A DNA stretch of 64,000 nucleotides from Flavicella sediminum (GCF_006381105.1 NZ_VDET01000002.1:1582121-1646120), one strand, 5' to 3'. Numbered from the stretch's first letter, positions 8,789 through 18,327 are shown. Made by a program: numbers and translations. Notes: generated from the sequence alone by a model not told the origin.

Positions 8789-9503
8789 ATTTGTTGTCGA
8801 TATATTTTTTAATCCATTCTTTTTCGGATAAAGCAATAAATTTTTTCTTAGGACTAAAAGGATCTTTGCCACCATCAAAATACGCTCTTAGGGTTTTGTA
8901 AGTAATGGTGTCTTTCAGTTTTGTAGGTACTTTGTATTCATGATTTCCGTGGAAGTCGTGGCATTGCAAACAAGTACTCCATTCTTTGTTTTTAATCAAA
9001 TCTGTATGTGAAATATCTAAGGGGTCATTTTTAACACTTAGGTCTTCATGGCAATGCATACAGTAATCCACTTTTTTTAAAGTCAATCTTTTAGCGTTGT
9101 GTTCAGAGTGGCAAGTGTTGCAATTAGCAGTATTGATTTTCTTTACGGCATCTCTAAATTTTGGTTCTAAAAATCTATGGGTGGGGTGTCGGTCGTTGTC
9201 CCTATCATGACAGACTAAACATTTTTTTGTTTTTACATCTATAGTTCCAAACTCCACAGAATTCTCTCTCAAACCGATGCTGTATTGCAGGTTTGATTGA
9301 AGTTGTTGCCATAAATTACCTGTGGCATCAGCATGACATGTATTGCATGAAAATTCTTCATGACCAACATTCATAGGGCCTATACTTACATATTTTTCAT
9401 TTGATTTTTGACCAAAGACAACCACTAATAGCAGGCCTAAAATAAGACCAATACAAATTCCGATAAATTGCCTAAAACGTAATGGGTTTATTTCGAAGTT
9501 CAT
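8787..9503 (-). CDS. Penta-heme c-type cytochrome, membrane-anchored
   Basis: The 238 residues carry five CxxCH heme sites: CNTCH, CLVCH, CNTCH, CMHCH and CLQCH, spread from about residue 53 to 180. One N-terminal membrane helix (residues ~13-31) acts as an uncleaved anchor, leaving the heme domain in the periplasm. It is the last gene of a five-gene operon, 3 bases after the FNR/ferredoxin reductase gene. Spacing and histidine content suggest a multi-heme carrier of the cytochrome c3/NapC-like type, but it is not recognisably NrfH or NapC. Likely role: electron wire between the membrane b-heme protein and a periplasmic acceptor (inference). Confidence 0.85.
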   Translation of the reverse strand: MNFEINPLRFRQFIGICIGLILGLLLVVVFGQKSNEKYVSIGPMNVGHEEFSCNTCHADATGNLWQQLQSNLQYSIGLRENSVEFGTIDVKTKKCLVCHDRDNDRHPTHRFLEPKFRDAVKKINTANCNTCHSEHNAKRLTLKKVDYCMHCHEDLSVKNDPLDISHTDLIKNKEWSTCLQCHDFHGNHEYKVPTKLKDTITYKTLRAYFDGGKDPFSPKKKFIALSEKEWIKKYIDNK

Positions 9504-9506
9504 AAA

Positions 9507-10535
9507 TTAGTTGGGTATTTCTATTGTTATTTGTTCACTTTTAGGATAAGAAATGCAAGTCAATACCGTTCCATTGGCAACCTCGTCATCGGGAAGTAAA
9601 TGGCCTTTTGCTAGGATTATTTCTCCATCGGTGCATTGGGCTTTGCAGGTACTGCACATTCCAGATCTACAAGAGTAGGGTAATACAATATTATTTTCCA
9701 TGGCTTGCTGCAAAATGGTTCTGTTACCTGGCACTTGCAATTTATGTGTGGCACCCTTGTGTTTGATTTGAACCTGACTAATTAAATTTTTTCTGTCAAT
9801 TTTAATTTTGGCAGGTTTAAAAGCTTCCGTTTGAATATTGTTAAGTGGAACAGATTTTGATTTTAAAATTTCTTTTACACTTTTCATGTAACCTGCTGGG
9901 CCACAAATCATGTATTTGTGATTCGTAAAATTAATGCTGTTTTTTTTGAATATTTTCTCAACCAAGTTTTTTGTTATAAATCCTGAATGAAAGTTTGGCT
10001 GGGTGTTATGACTTAAAATATGCTCTACTCTAAATCGATCAGGATGTTGTTCTGCTAAGTCTTGGAGTTCCTTTAAAAATATGATGTTTTCAATATCATG
10101 ATTCGCATAAATAAGCAGAATTTTTGATAGGGGTTCTTTGTCTAAAACAGAAGTTAATATTGAATAAACAGGCGTTATACCACTACCTGCTCCAAACAAA
10201 ATATATTGTTGATTTGCATTTTTACTAGGTTCAATATAAAAGCTGCCCATTGGTTTTTCAACGTCAATTTTTTGCCCAACCTTTAATTCAGAATTTATAT
10301 AATTTGAGACAAGACCGTTTTCTACTTTTTTTACAGTAATATTTAGTTCTTTAACAGTAAAAGGGTTGCTGCTGAATGAATAAGCTCTGCTTTCTATTCT
10401 GCCATTAATCGGGATTTTTAATGTTAAAAACTGTCCAGGTTTGTATTTTATTTTATTGAAAAAACGGTTGTTTTTAAAAGAGACCGTTACAGCTTGTTCT
10501 GTTTCTTTTTTAATATTTGTAATGGCTAATTTCAT
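9507..10535 (-). CDS. FNR-type flavin reductase with C-terminal 2Fe-2S ferredoxin
   Basis: 342 residues. An FAD-binding beta barrel (RAYSFSS near residue 50) and an NAD-binding domain (LFGAGSGITPVYSIL near 110-125; MICGPAGYM near 215) are followed by a plant-type ferredoxin (CRSGMCSTC plus a final Cys in VLTCIS, from ~290). The architecture matches PaaE/Hcr-type reductases. It would take electrons from NAD(P)H in the cytoplasm. The next upstream gene encodes a di-heme membrane protein, so the two probably form a split version of the ferric-reductase/NADPH-oxidase design. The 6- and 3-base gaps to its neighbours show tight co-expression. Confidence 0.9.
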   Translation of the reverse strand: MKLAITNIKKETEQAVTVSFKNNRFFNKIKYKPGQFLTLKIPINGRIESRAYSFSSNPFTVKELNITVKKVENGLVSNYINSELKVGQKIDVEKPMGSFYIEPSKNANQQYILFGAGSGITPVYSILTSVLDKEPLSKILLIYANHDIENIIFLKELQDLAEQHPDRFRVEHILSHNTQPNFHSGFITKNLVEKIFKKNSINFTNHKYMICGPAGYMKSVKEILKSKSVPLNNIQTEAFKPAKIKIDRKNLISQVQIKHKGATHKLQVPGNRTILQQAMENNIVLPYSCRSGMCSTCKAQCTDGEIILAKGHLLPDDEVANGTVLTCISYPKSEQITIEIPN

Positions 10536-10541
10536 GCGGTT

Positions 10542-11021
10542 TTATTTGTAGTAGAATACGATGTAAATATGAAAATTCAAGAATAGAGTAATACACATGG
10601 AAAGAGCAACATGTGTAATCATCCAACCTTTAAATAACCACGATTTTGTTGATTTTAGCACGTCTAGGTTGAGGGTGCCAATAAGCATATTTATTAAAAA
10701 TAAATAAGAGAAAATGACAAGGTAACCAAATCCGAATTTAGTACTGTGTGCATATAAAAGTATGGGGCTAAAAACTCCTATCCATTTGTGTAAGTTATTT
10801 ATGGAAACTGATTTTGCTCTAAATTTAGGAATGATTCTGCTAAAAGTTAGCAACCATTGAAATAGGATAAATAGGCCTAATACTAGTCCTGACCATCTTT
10901 TGTAATTTTCTTGGACTTGCAGGTTTTCTAAGAAGTTCCATTTTAATAGAAATGTTTCCTGCAAAAGATAGCTAAGAAATAGCACTAGGCCTATAGTTGT
11001 TATGGTGTAGTTGTTTTTCAA
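10542..11021 (-). CDS. Ferric-reductase-like di-heme b membrane protein
   Basis: 159 residues with about five membrane helices. The histidines fall in two pairs with identical spacing: His78-x13-His92 and His137-x13-His151, one pair in each of two helices. H-x13-H in two helices is the hallmark of the two stacked b hemes in NOX/FRE ferric reductases. The protein lacks the cytosolic flavin domain, which the next gene supplies. The only available start is TTG at 11021; an in-frame stop lies shortly upstream. Role inferred: transmembrane electron transfer from the FNR/ferredoxin protein to DUF3365 or the penta-heme cytochrome. It lies 17 bases after the DUF3365 gene. Family call is moderate, heme motif is clear. 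Confidence 0.72.
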   Translation of the reverse strand: MKNNYTITTIGLVLFLSYLLQETFLLKWNFLENLQVQENYKRWSGLVLGLFILFQWLLTFSRIIPKFRAKSVSINNLHKWIGVFSPILLYAHSTKFGFGYLVIFSYLFLINMLIGTLNLDVLKSTKSWLFKGWMITHVALSMCITLFLNFHIYIVFYYK

Positions 11022-11038
11022 TTGGAACTTGTTTTTTG

Positions 11039-11845
11039 TTATTTCAATAATACGGTCATTGTTTCATAAGAAGCTAGTTCTGTAACAGAGTCTAAAAAGA
11101 CTTCAGGTGTAGGTAAATACAGTCCTCCTGCTGAAGGCCATTTATCTCCAATTTCAGGTTTTTCGCTTGTTTTAAAGGCAGCAATTTCTTTTAAATAGTC
11201 TTCGTAAACGGCCTTGGTACCATTTCTATAAGCTTTTAAAATTTCCATAGTTGTAGCGTAGCTTAAGGAGTCGGCGGGGTATTGCCAAGTTGTTGCTCCC
11301 ATAACATCGCCTAATTTCCAATCCGTTTTTGTTGTTTGTTCGTGTTTGTTGTGGCAAGAAACACATGCGGCTGCTCCTGCTACATCGGCAAACATGGCTG
11401 TGTAAACTTTTTGATTTTCGTCGTAAAAGTGTTGTGGTTTTCTGTCTGATTTAATTTTGGTAAATAATTCCGCTTGTTTTCCTTCAAATTTATTGGCTTT
11501 GTTGATGGGGAAATCAGATCCTAAATACAAGCCTAGAGGGGTTTCGCTTTTTCTAATATCGTTGGCAATACCTCTTAAAAAAAGGGCGGGTAGCGGTCCT
11601 GCTTCAACGTCTTCTTTTTGCCAGTCTTCATCAAATTTTAAGCCCTGTTTTTTACCAGCGCCTACAATTGCTTTTGTATACAAGGTTCGGGTAATATCAT
11701 TTTCTTTAGAAACAACTTCTAAGACTTGTGCAACTGAAAATTTCATTTCTTCAGTGCTTGTACTTTCTTTTTTTTCTGGAACTCCACCGCAGGCGGCTAA
11801 TAAAAGAATAAATAAAGTTGTAGTTAGGTTTTTTAAAAATTTCAT
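11039..11845 (-). CDS. DUF3365 (Tll0287-like) heme lipoprotein
   Basis: 268 residues. The N-terminus is a lipoprotein signal with lipobox LLAACGG. The body is a Tll0287-like (DUF3365) domain, a fold related to PAS sensor domains, with one c-type heme site CVSCH near residue 162 followed by TDWKLGDVMGA, which is typical of the family. The protein should sit on the periplasmic side, tethered by lipid. It lies second in the globin-cytochrome operon. It may sense or shuttle a redox signal such as nitrite or NO; the function of the family is not settled. Confidence 0.85.
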   Translation of the reverse strand: MKFLKNLTTTLFILLLAACGGVPEKKESTSTEEMKFSVAQVLEVVSKENDITRTLYTKAIVGAGKKQGLKFDEDWQKEDVEAGPLPALFLRGIANDIRKSETPLGLYLGSDFPINKANKFEGKQAELFTKIKSDRKPQHFYDENQKVYTAMFADVAGAAACVSCHNKHEQTTKTDWKLGDVMGATTWQYPADSLSYATTMEILKAYRNGTKAVYEDYLKEIAAFKTSEKPEIGDKWPSAGGLYLPTPEVFLDSVTELASYETMTVLLK

Positions 11846-11869
11846 AAGGAATAATTTATAGGGTTTTTG

Positions 11870-12355
11870 TTAATACGCGGCTTTAATCATAACTCCAGCC
11901 ATTACAGTATATACGGTTGTCCAAGCTTGTTTTACTTCGGGTGTAAATTCTTCGGCCAGGCCGGCTTCAAGTGTTTGTAGTAATGCTGATCCAACGGTGT
12001 CGTAATGAGCTTTTTCAACGCGATAAGCGACATGTCTTCTACCTAAATCTTCCAATACTGGGATTAATTTATCTAAAGCTGTTAATCCCGCAACAGCACC
12101 TCCTAACATGGTCATCAATTTGTTTCCTTGATCTGCCATGGCTCCCTTTTTTTTGGTTGGGAATAGTGGTTTTAATTTAGGGTCTAGTTCAAAGAGTTTT
12201 GTGTAAAATATTTCTGCGGCTGTAGCGGCAATTGGTTTTACTTTTTCAAAAGATTCTTGTACCAGTTTGATGGTGTTTTTATCAATTGGACTTTCTTCTT
12301 TTACTGGAGTTTTTGGTGCTGGTTTGGCGAGTAAATTTTTGAAAAATGTGAACAT
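11870..12355 (-). CDS. Single-domain globin (flavohemoglobin-like)
   Basis: 161 residues: a ~25-residue Lys/Pro-rich extension followed by a full globin fold. Key positions fit flavohemoglobin-type globins: TyrB10 = Tyr51, GlnE7 = Gln76 and proximal HisF8 = His108 (in RRHVAY). This distal pocket is typical of O2-binding NO dioxygenases, but the reductase domain is absent. The FNR/ferredoxin gene of the same operon could re-reduce it (inference). It is the first gene of the operon and lies next to nitrate reduction genes that form nitrite and by-product NO, so NO detoxification is the most likely job. Confidence 0.88.
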   Translation of the reverse strand: MFTFFKNLLAKPAPKTPVKEESPIDKNTIKLVQESFEKVKPIAATAAEIFYTKLFELDPKLKPLFPTKKKGAMADQGNKLMTMLGGAVAGLTALDKLIPVLEDLGRRHVAYRVEKAHYDTVGSALLQTLEAGLAEEFTPEVKQAWTTVYTVMAGVMIKAAY

Positions 12356-12484
12356 ACTATTGCTTTTTTAAAGTTAAATGGATTCTTGTTTGTGTTGTTT
12401 TATACTAGTAAAATTAGGGTGAATGAAGGAATTTTTTTATGGGATGCAACAATTTAGAATCCCTTTTTTTGACATTTATATTCC

Positions 12485-12516
12485 GACAAATGCGAATTAA
12501 AAAGATGGAATTTGTC
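12485..12516. promoter_or_regulatory. Inverted repeat upstream of the globin operon
   Basis: GACAAAT (12485-12491) and ATTTGTC (12510-12516) form perfect 7-base arms 18 bases apart, about 130-160 bases before the globin start. Candidate operator; no -7 box can be firmly tied to it. Confidence 0.4.
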
Positions 12517-12555
12517 AGTTTCTTTGTATGTCTTTTTTTTTCAGTTAAGAGCAAA

Positions 12556-12580
12556 AAAAAACTGCCCGAAGGCAGTTTTA
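12556..12580 (-). terminator. Terminator of the porin gene
   Basis: An ACTGCC-CGAA-GGCAGT hairpin (12561-12576) is flanked by an A-run on the left and Ts on the right, 25 bases after the porin stop. Confidence 0.85.
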
Positions 12581-12604
12581 GTTAGTTTGATTTCTTGTGG
12601 TTAT

Positions 12605-13789
12605 TTACAAAAATTTTGGAGAGATGATAAGCATCAACCACGCCCAGTTTTGTGTGTCTTTTCCTGATACTCCAGAAGGTTCAAAGAATTGAGAATAACC
12701 TCCTACAAGTTTAAAGTCTTTGTAGGCTTTTGCAACTACTAAATCCAATTCGCTACCAAGGTCGTCTCCAAGTCCATCAAGGTCTTCTTGTTCTGAGAAT
12801 AAATGTCCTGTAAGTGTTACCGCCATTCCTGCTATTTTAGTTGAAGCAGATAATTGAAGATCTTTTAAACCACCATTGTTCGCATGGTTTCCTACATAAA
12901 AACGATCCATCAAACCGTTGAATGCATGGTTGGTTCCGTACAAAGGGAAGAAAGCTGCAGAATCGTCTGTTTTTCCTGAAATGATTTCATATCCAAGTCC
13001 AAAACTTGTTTTGTCAGTTGCTTTGTATTTTGCCAATAAACTGGCTAAGTACGCATTTTCAACAGGTGTGTCACCAACTCTATAACCATCTTGAAGGAAA
13101 GCATTCGCAGTAAACGTTAAAGCATCAGCAGTATAGTCAGCATGCAAACCTGCGGTTAATAAAGTAGATTTATCTTCCGTTCCGTTTTGGTATGTGTTTG
13201 ATAGTACCAATGCACTAATGTTTAAATTGTCGTATTTTTTGTTCGCTCTAGCAAAAGCCATTTCTCTATAAGAAAATAATGCTGCTGTATTGTAAATTGC
13301 ACTGGTAGGTGTGTTTAAAGCAAAACCTAAGTCTAAAGAGTATCCTTCATTTTTGTATTTGAAAACACCTGCGTCGTGTGTTCTTGCTTGTTGTGCCCAT
13401 CCAAGTCCACCTAGTATACGTTGATCATCATAAGAAAGTGGTTGACGACCAATTTTAAAGCTTAAAGTTTCGTTTAGTTTTACATCTGCCCAAGCCTCTT
13501 GAACTCTAAGGTTTCCGTTCCCTGCTGGACTTATTTGAGGGCGATCTCCAAATTTAAAAACTTCTTGAAAACTTGTAAATAAAGTGTAGCTTTCTGTAGT
13601 ATAGGTTCCTTTTAGGGCTGCTCTTACGCTGGTTGAAAGATATCCTTGAGTTCCTGTTGCAGCAGTTGCAGATTGTCCGTGGCCAAACCACTCTGTTCTT
13701 GGTCTAAATTCACCACTTAAAGAAAATTGTGCCATCATTCCTGTTGAGGCCAAAAGTAAGATTCCGAATAGTAGATTTTTGATTTTCAT
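12605..13789 (-). CDS. Outer-membrane beta-barrel porin (alginate-export family)
   Basis: 394 residues. A Sec signal peptide (ends near MMAQ, residue 20) precedes a chain of amphipathic beta strands ending in a terminal aromatic-containing segment (PKFL). The N-terminal GEFRPRTEW and KIGRQPLSYDDQRILGGLGWAQQ are typical of the alginate_exp / AlgE-like porin family. It lies just upstream of the nrt genes on the same strand but has its own promoter and terminator. The context suggests a channel that lets nitrate or nitrite cross the outer membrane, rather than alginate export, because no alginate genes are nearby (inference). Confidence 0.85.
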   Translation of the reverse strand: MKIKNLLFGILLLASTGMMAQFSLSGEFRPRTEWFGHGQSATAATGTQGYLSTSVRAALKGTYTTESYTLFTSFQEVFKFGDRPQISPAGNGNLRVQEAWADVKLNETLSFKIGRQPLSYDDQRILGGLGWAQQARTHDAGVFKYKNEGYSLDLGFALNTPTSAIYNTAALFSYREMAFARANKKYDNLNISALVLSNTYQNGTEDKSTLLTAGLHADYTADALTFTANAFLQDGYRVGDTPVENAYLASLLAKYKATDKTSFGLGYEIISGKTDDSAAFFPLYGTNHAFNGLMDRFYVGNHANNGGLKDLQLSASTKIAGMAVTLTGHLFSEQEDLDGLGDDLGSELDLVVAKAYKDFKLVGGYSQFFEPSGVSGKDTQNWAWLMLIISPKFL

Positions 13790-13838
13790 TTGGTATTATT
13801 TTAAATTTAATAAATTGTTTTTATGTTTTTTGATATGA

Positions 13839-13846
13839 CAAATGTA
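13839..13846 (-). promoter_or_regulatory. -7 box of the porin gene
   Basis: The minus strand reads TACATTTG, matching TAnnTTTG, 50 bases before the porin ATG. Confidence 0.5.
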
Positions 13847-13927
13847 TAGGCTATTCAAAGGATAGAACATGATAAATAACAGGTTTTAACGTCTTTTTAT
13901 CTCAGTTCTAAAGCCATTTTTCACAGG

Positions 13928-14734
13928 TTAATGTTCTAAGAAATCTATCAAATGTTTTCTGTAGTTGTAATAGTCATCATGTGCCAATACTGCTTTTCTA
14001 GATCTAGGTCTTTCAAATTCAATAGGAAGAATATCTCCTATTTTTGCTTTGGGGCCACTTGTCATCATAACGACTCTGTCGGAAAGAAAAATAGCTTCGT
14101 CAACATCATGGGTAATCATGACAGCGGTAATTTTTTCTTTGTTCCAAATTTCAATAAGTACATCTTGCAGTTCGCCTCTTGTTAAAGAATCTAACATTCC
14201 AAAAGGTTCATCCAGTAATAATACTTTGGGTTTTATGGCGAAGGCTCTGGCAATTCCAACTCTTTGTTGCATTCCTTGTGATAATTCGGAAGCTCTTTTG
14301 TCGAAGGATCCATCCAAACCAACTTTGCTTAAGTAGTATTTACAGATGTCTTCTTTTTCTTTTTTAGTTCCGTGTGGAAATACTTTTTTTACGCCTAGCA
14401 TAACATTTTCCATGGCAGTCATCCAAGGCATTAAACTGGGTGCCTGAAAAATAACACCTCTATCTGGTCCAGGTCCTTTAATGGATGATCCTAGGACAGA
14501 AATTTTTCCGCCAGAAATTTCATTCAAACCAGCTATCATGGAAAGCATGGTTGTTTTACCACAACCCGAATGGCCGATGATGGTAATGAATTCTTCCTTT
14601 TTTACCTGTAGGTTTAAGTCTTCCAAAACGACATAATCTCCCTTAGGTGTTGGGTACACTTTTTTTAATTTTTGCAAATCTAGCATGACATCTGCAGGTG
14701 CAAATTTTTCCTGAAGTATTGTTTTTGTTTCCAT
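13928..14734 (-). CDS. nrtD: Nitrate ABC transporter ATP-binding protein
   Basis: 268 residues with Walker [11 protein letters not shown]-loop [11 protein letters not shown], signature LSQGMQQR and Walker [14 protein letters not shown], plus H-loop ITHD. It belongs to the NrtD/SsuB/TauB class. It lies 8 bases after a second ATPase gene, so the transporter has two different ATPases, as in cyanobacterial NrtC/NrtD. Unlike cyanobacterial NrtC it has no substrate-binding domain fused at its C-terminus. Confidence 0.9.
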   Translation of the reverse strand: METKTILQEKFAPADVMLDLQKLKKVYPTPKGDYVVLEDLNLQVKKEEFITIIGHSGCGKTTMLSMIAGLNEISGGKISVLGSSIKGPGPDRGVIFQAPSLMPWMTAMENVMLGVKKVFPHGTKKEKEDICKYYLSKVGLDGSFDKRASELSQGMQQRVGIARAFAIKPKVLLLDEPFGMLDSLTRGELQDVLIEIWNKEKITAVMITHDVDEAIFLSDRVVMMTSGPKAKIGDILPIEFERPRSRKAVLAHDDYYNYRKHLIDFLEH

Positions 14735-14742
14735 AGAAGTCG

Positions 14743-15600
14743 TTATTTAGGGGCGTTAAATTCCCATCTCAAATCTTTTGGTTGTAAATCGGGTAGTTCG
14801 TAATTTATTTCTGAATTGGCAGAACGTTCATTTCCAATTTCCATAAGGTATTCAATAATGGCATTTCTGGTTTTTTTAAACTCTGGATTGTCATTCAAGG
14901 CGGTTTTATCTCTTGGTCTGTCTAGGTTGATTTTAAATTCAGGGCCAAGTGTTGCATTAGGGCCGGGGCGTAAAGGAATAATTCTGTCAGCCATATAAAT
15001 TCCTTCATCAACATCGTTGGTAATTAAAAGAGCAGTACGCTTGTTTTTATTCCAAATGTTTAAAATTTCATCCTGAAGGTTTCCTCTAGTTAGGGCATCT
15101 AAAGCACCTAAAGGTTCGTCCATAATAATCATTTCAGGATCCATGGCTAAGGCTCTGGCAACAGAAACTCTCTGTCTCATTCCTCCTGATAATTCTTTTG
15201 GTCTTTTGTTGATGGCGTGTGAAAGACTTACCATTTCAACATATTCCTTGATACGTTCATCAATGAATTTTTTAGTTTCTTTTGGATAGGCTTCTTTAAC
15301 AGCCATTTCAATATTTTGATAGACGGTTAACCAAGGTAAAAGTGAATAATTTTGAAAAATAACGCCGCGTTCATGGCTGGTATCTTCTACGGGTTTTCCT
15401 TTAAAAAGAACTTCTCCTGAAGTCGGTTTTTCTAAACCGTTAATAAGGTTTACAAGTGTTGTTTTACCACTACCTGTAAAGCCTACTATGGCAACAAACT
15501 CTCCTTCTTCAATATGAAGATTGATGTTTTTTAATACTTCCGTAGTGTTGTCGCCACTACCATATGTTTTTGTGATGTTGTTAAGTTCTAAGTAAGCCAT
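14743..15600 (-). CDS. nrtC: Nitrate ABC transporter ATP-binding protein
   Basis: 285 residues with Walker [10 protein letters not shown], signature LSGGMRQR, Walker [13 protein letters not shown] and an unusual H-loop: LITND in place of the usual ITHD. It is a paralogue of the downstream ATPase. Replacement of the switch His by Asn suggests that one of the two ATP sites is degenerate, a common arrangement in heteromeric ABC transporters. The C-terminal ~35 residues extend beyond the standard domain. It pairs with the NrtB permease 98 bases upstream. Confidence 0.88.
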   Translation of the reverse strand: MAYLELNNITKTYGSGDNTTEVLKNINLHIEEGEFVAIVGFTGSGKTTLVNLINGLEKPTSGEVLFKGKPVEDTSHERGVIFQNYSLLPWLTVYQNIEMAVKEAYPKETKKFIDERIKEYVEMVSLSHAINKRPKELSGGMRQRVSVARALAMDPEMIIMDEPLGALDALTRGNLQDEILNIWNKNKRTALLITNDVDEGIYMADRIIPLRPGPNATLGPEFKINLDRPRDKTALNDNPEFKKTRNAIIEYLMEIGNERSANSEINYELPDLQPKDLRWEFNAPK

Positions 15601-15698
15601 TTGGTATTGTTTAAATGTTTAATCGTTTAAGTGTTTATTTGTTGTTGCTTTGTGTTTTTTCAATTACAAGCTTCAACTTTTAAACAATTCAACAGTAT

Positions 15699-16799
15699 TT
15701 AGATTCCTTCATTTTTATCAAATGAAATAAACTTTTGAATGGTTAGCATAATTCTGTCTAATAAGAATCCAATGATTCCGATGACGAACATGGCTACAAT
15801 AATTTTTGAATTAGAATCCATGGCTCCATTTTGAAATTCTTCCCAAACAAAAGAACCTAAACCAGGACTTTGTGCTAATAATTCAATGGCAATTAATACC
15901 ATCCATGCTACAGAAAGTGTAATTCTTAATCCTGTAAAAATTAAGGGCAAAGAAGCTGGTAAAATCACTTTGAATATTTTTTGGAATGTTCCCAATTTTA
16001 AAACTTTGGCAACATTTAAATAATCTTTATCTACCGTAGAAACTCCCATGGCGGTGTTGACTAATGTTGCCCACATAGAACATAGTCCAACACTAATAAA
16101 TGAAATAACAAATGAGGTGTCGCCAGTAGAATCTTTGGTCAACGTTTTTACAATCATAAATACTAATAACAACCAAACCACAGGGGATACGGGTTTTAGT
16201 ATTTGGATAAGCCAGTTAAAGGAAGTTCTTAAGGTTTCGCTTAAACCAATAATAATTCCAATAGGCGTGGCAATTAATAAGGCTAGTAAAAAACCAGCAA
16301 ATACAGTTTTGATACTTGTTTTTATTTGATCAACAAATGACGGTCTACCCGTATACGTAATAGGATCTTTTCCTTGCGCAATCCTTTTTTCGTTTAAGGC
16401 TGCAGTTTTTTCTTTGAAAGCTTCTTTATCGGCGCTAATCACTTTATGATCGGCTAATAAAACTTTGTAGGAAGCCCATACTTGAGCAGGAGAAGGTAAT
16501 GTGTTTGGTTGGCAAGAAGGATCTCCAGATTCGATACAAGCTTTTACTTTGTCGGCTTCAGCTTGCCCTTGATCTTTTAATGTTTTTTCAATTTTATAAT
16601 TTGCTTCCGTATTGTAAAGTGATTTAGCACCTGTGTACCAAACACCTATAAATAAAAGAATAGAGGCTAAAGGGGCTACTATTTTTTTTAGGATTTCAAT
16701 GGTGTTTTTTTTGGAATCTTCTCCATTTGCCAAGCGCACTACTGGTTCAAAAAAACCAAGACCTATAAATCGCAGTACTTTTATGATAGAATCTTTCAT
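15699..16799 (-). CDS. nrtB: Nitrate ABC transporter permease
   Basis: 366 residues. The C-terminal ~220 residues form the BPD_transp_1 permease domain, with an EAA-like loop (STVDKDYLNVAKVLKLGTFQKI, then ILPASLPLIFTGLR) that docks the ATPases. The N-terminal ~140 residues have one membrane helix and a periplasmic segment with a Cys pair (KACIESGDPSCQ), longer than in most NrtB proteins. It follows nrtA after a strong hairpin, so its level may be lower than that of the binding protein. Confidence 0.9.
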   Translation of the reverse strand: MKDSIIKVLRFIGLGFFEPVVRLANGEDSKKNTIEILKKIVAPLASILLFIGVWYTGAKSLYNTEANYKIEKTLKDQGQAEADKVKACIESGDPSCQPNTLPSPAQVWASYKVLLADHKVISADKEAFKEKTAALNEKRIAQGKDPITYTGRPSFVDQIKTSIKTVFAGFLLALLIATPIGIIIGLSETLRTSFNWLIQILKPVSPVVWLLLVFMIVKTLTKDSTGDTSFVISFISVGLCSMWATLVNTAMGVSTVDKDYLNVAKVLKLGTFQKIFKVILPASLPLIFTGLRITLSVAWMVLIAIELLAQSPGLGSFVWEEFQNGAMDSNSKIIVAMFVIGIIGFLLDRIMLTIQKFISFDKNEGI

Positions 16800-16849
16800 T
16801 TTGTTGTCGTTTAATTTATTGAATATGAATTCAATTGTAAGTTTGAATT

Positions 16850-16884
16850 ATAACACTTGAAATAACTGGTATTTCAAGTGTTAT
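16850..16884 (-). repeat. Perfect hairpin between nrtA and nrtB
   Basis: ATAACACTTGAAATA and its exact complement form a 15-base stem around the 5-base loop ACTGG (16865-16869). It lacks a T-tail on the transcribed strand, so it is more likely a 3'-end stabiliser or partial terminator than a full terminator. Confidence 0.8.
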
Positions 16885-16906
16885 TTTATGGGTAGTCACT
16901 AGTGAC

Positions 16907-18283
16907 TTATTTGTCTTTGTTTCCAATTTTGAAACTGTTGATATATCCAATAGGATCTTTGGCATCGAATGTTTTTCCGTCGATAAAATCTTTTGTAGCG
17001 GGCTTGTATCCGTCTGTTGCTGGGATGTCCGTTGCAGGAATTTTACCTTCAGCAGCTAATAAGGTGGCTGCTTTTTTCCAGATATCTGGACGGTAAATGT
17101 CTTTTGCTTTTTCAGCATACCAAGCAGCTGGTTTTTCTGTAGGAATTTGTCCCCATCTTCTCATTTGAGTTAAAAACCAAACGGCATCTGAGTAAAAAGG
17201 ATACGTTGCATTGTAACGATAGAATACGTTAAAGTCAGGCATTTCACGTTTGTCTCCTTTTTCAAATTCAAAAGTACCTGTCATAGAGTTTGCTAATACA
17301 GCTTCGTCGGCTCCAACATATTGCGACATGGCCAATATTTTTACTGCTTCAGGTCTGTTTCCAGGTGTGTCTAACCATTTACCAGCTCTGATCAATGCTT
17401 TGGTAACTGCTACTGCTGTGTTTGGGTATTTTGCAACAAATTCTTTCGTCATTACAAATACTTTTTCAGGATTGTTTTTCCAGATATCGTAGTTGGTTGT
17501 TACAGGAACACCAATTCCTTTGGCAACTGCTTGTTGGTTCCATGGCTCTCCAACACAATAACCGTAAATAGTTCCTGCTTCTAAAGTTGCAGGCATTTGT
17601 GGCGGAGGAGTAACAGATAGTAAAACTTCAGCGTCAATTTGCCCTTGAATATTACTTGCAGAATACATTCCAGGATGTATACCTGCAGAAGCTAGCCAAT
17701 ATCTTATTTCGTAATTGTGAGTAGATACAGGAAATACCATACCCATTTTAAAGGCTTTACCGTTGTTTTTGTAGTCTGTAATAACAGGTTTTAATGCTTC
17801 TGCACTAATTGGGTGAACAGGTTTTCCATCAGGTCCTTTTTTAACATGGGCTTTCATTCCTTCCCAAACATTGTTAGATACTGTAATGGCATTTCCATTT
17901 AAGTCCATTGAAAAAGGAGTAACCAATTCGGCTTGTCTACCAAATCCAGCTCCTGCTGCAATAGGCTGTCCTGCCAACATGTGTGCTCCGTCTAATTGTC
18001 CGTCAATAACACGGTCTAATATATTCTTCCAGTTTGATTGAGCTTCTACAGAAACAAATAATCCTTCATCTTCGAAAAAACCTTTTTCTTTTGCAATAGC
18101 TAAAGGAGCCATGTCTGTTAATTTAATAAATCCGAAAGTTAATTGTGGTTTTTCAATTTCAAGAGAAGTGCTGGTGCTTGGTGCGCTAGCTGCTTCTGTT
18201 TTTTTCTTTTTTTCTTTTCCTCCACAAGAAATAGCAAGCATTATAGCGGCTACAGCTGTTAGTTTTAGGATTGTTGTTTTCAT
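16907..18283 (-). CDS. nrtA: Nitrate-binding lipoprotein of ABC transporter
   Basis: 458 residues. The N-terminus is a lipoprotein signal with lipobox (AISCGG) followed by a Lys-rich linker. The mature part is an NrtA/CmpA-type binding protein: [26 protein letters not shown] near residue 50, [13 protein letters not shown] near 120 and [12 protein letters not shown] near 235 are family landmarks that shape the anion site. It would capture nitrate or nitrite in the periplasm and feed NrtB. Its 3' end overlaps a 14-base perfect palindrome (16894-16907). A TATCTTTG -7 box lies 45 bases upstream of the ATG. Confidence 0.93.
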   Translation of the reverse strand: MKTTILKLTAVAAIMLAISCGGKEKKKKTEAASAPSTSTSLEIEKPQLTFGFIKLTDMAPLAIAKEKGFFEDEGLFVSVEAQSNWKNILDRVIDGQLDGAHMLAGQPIAAGAGFGRQAELVTPFSMDLNGNAITVSNNVWEGMKAHVKKGPDGKPVHPISAEALKPVITDYKNNGKAFKMGMVFPVSTHNYEIRYWLASAGIHPGMYSASNIQGQIDAEVLLSVTPPPQMPATLEAGTIYGYCVGEPWNQQAVAKGIGVPVTTNYDIWKNNPEKVFVMTKEFVAKYPNTAVAVTKALIRAGKWLDTPGNRPEAVKILAMSQYVGADEAVLANSMTGTFEFEKGDKREMPDFNVFYRYNATYPFYSDAVWFLTQMRRWGQIPTEKPAAWYAEKAKDIYRPDIWKKAATLLAAEGKIPATDIPATDGYKPATKDFIDGKTFDAKDPIGYINSFKIGNKDK

Positions 18284-18327
18284 ATTGTTGATTTTAAAGA
18301 TTTACAAATTATGTTTTGATGATGTTA

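Noticed and set aside
12485..12516. NsrR/NorR site before the globin gene
   Set aside because: The GACAAAT dyad does not match those consensus sites well enough, and no such regulator is seen here; kept only as an unassigned inverted repeat.
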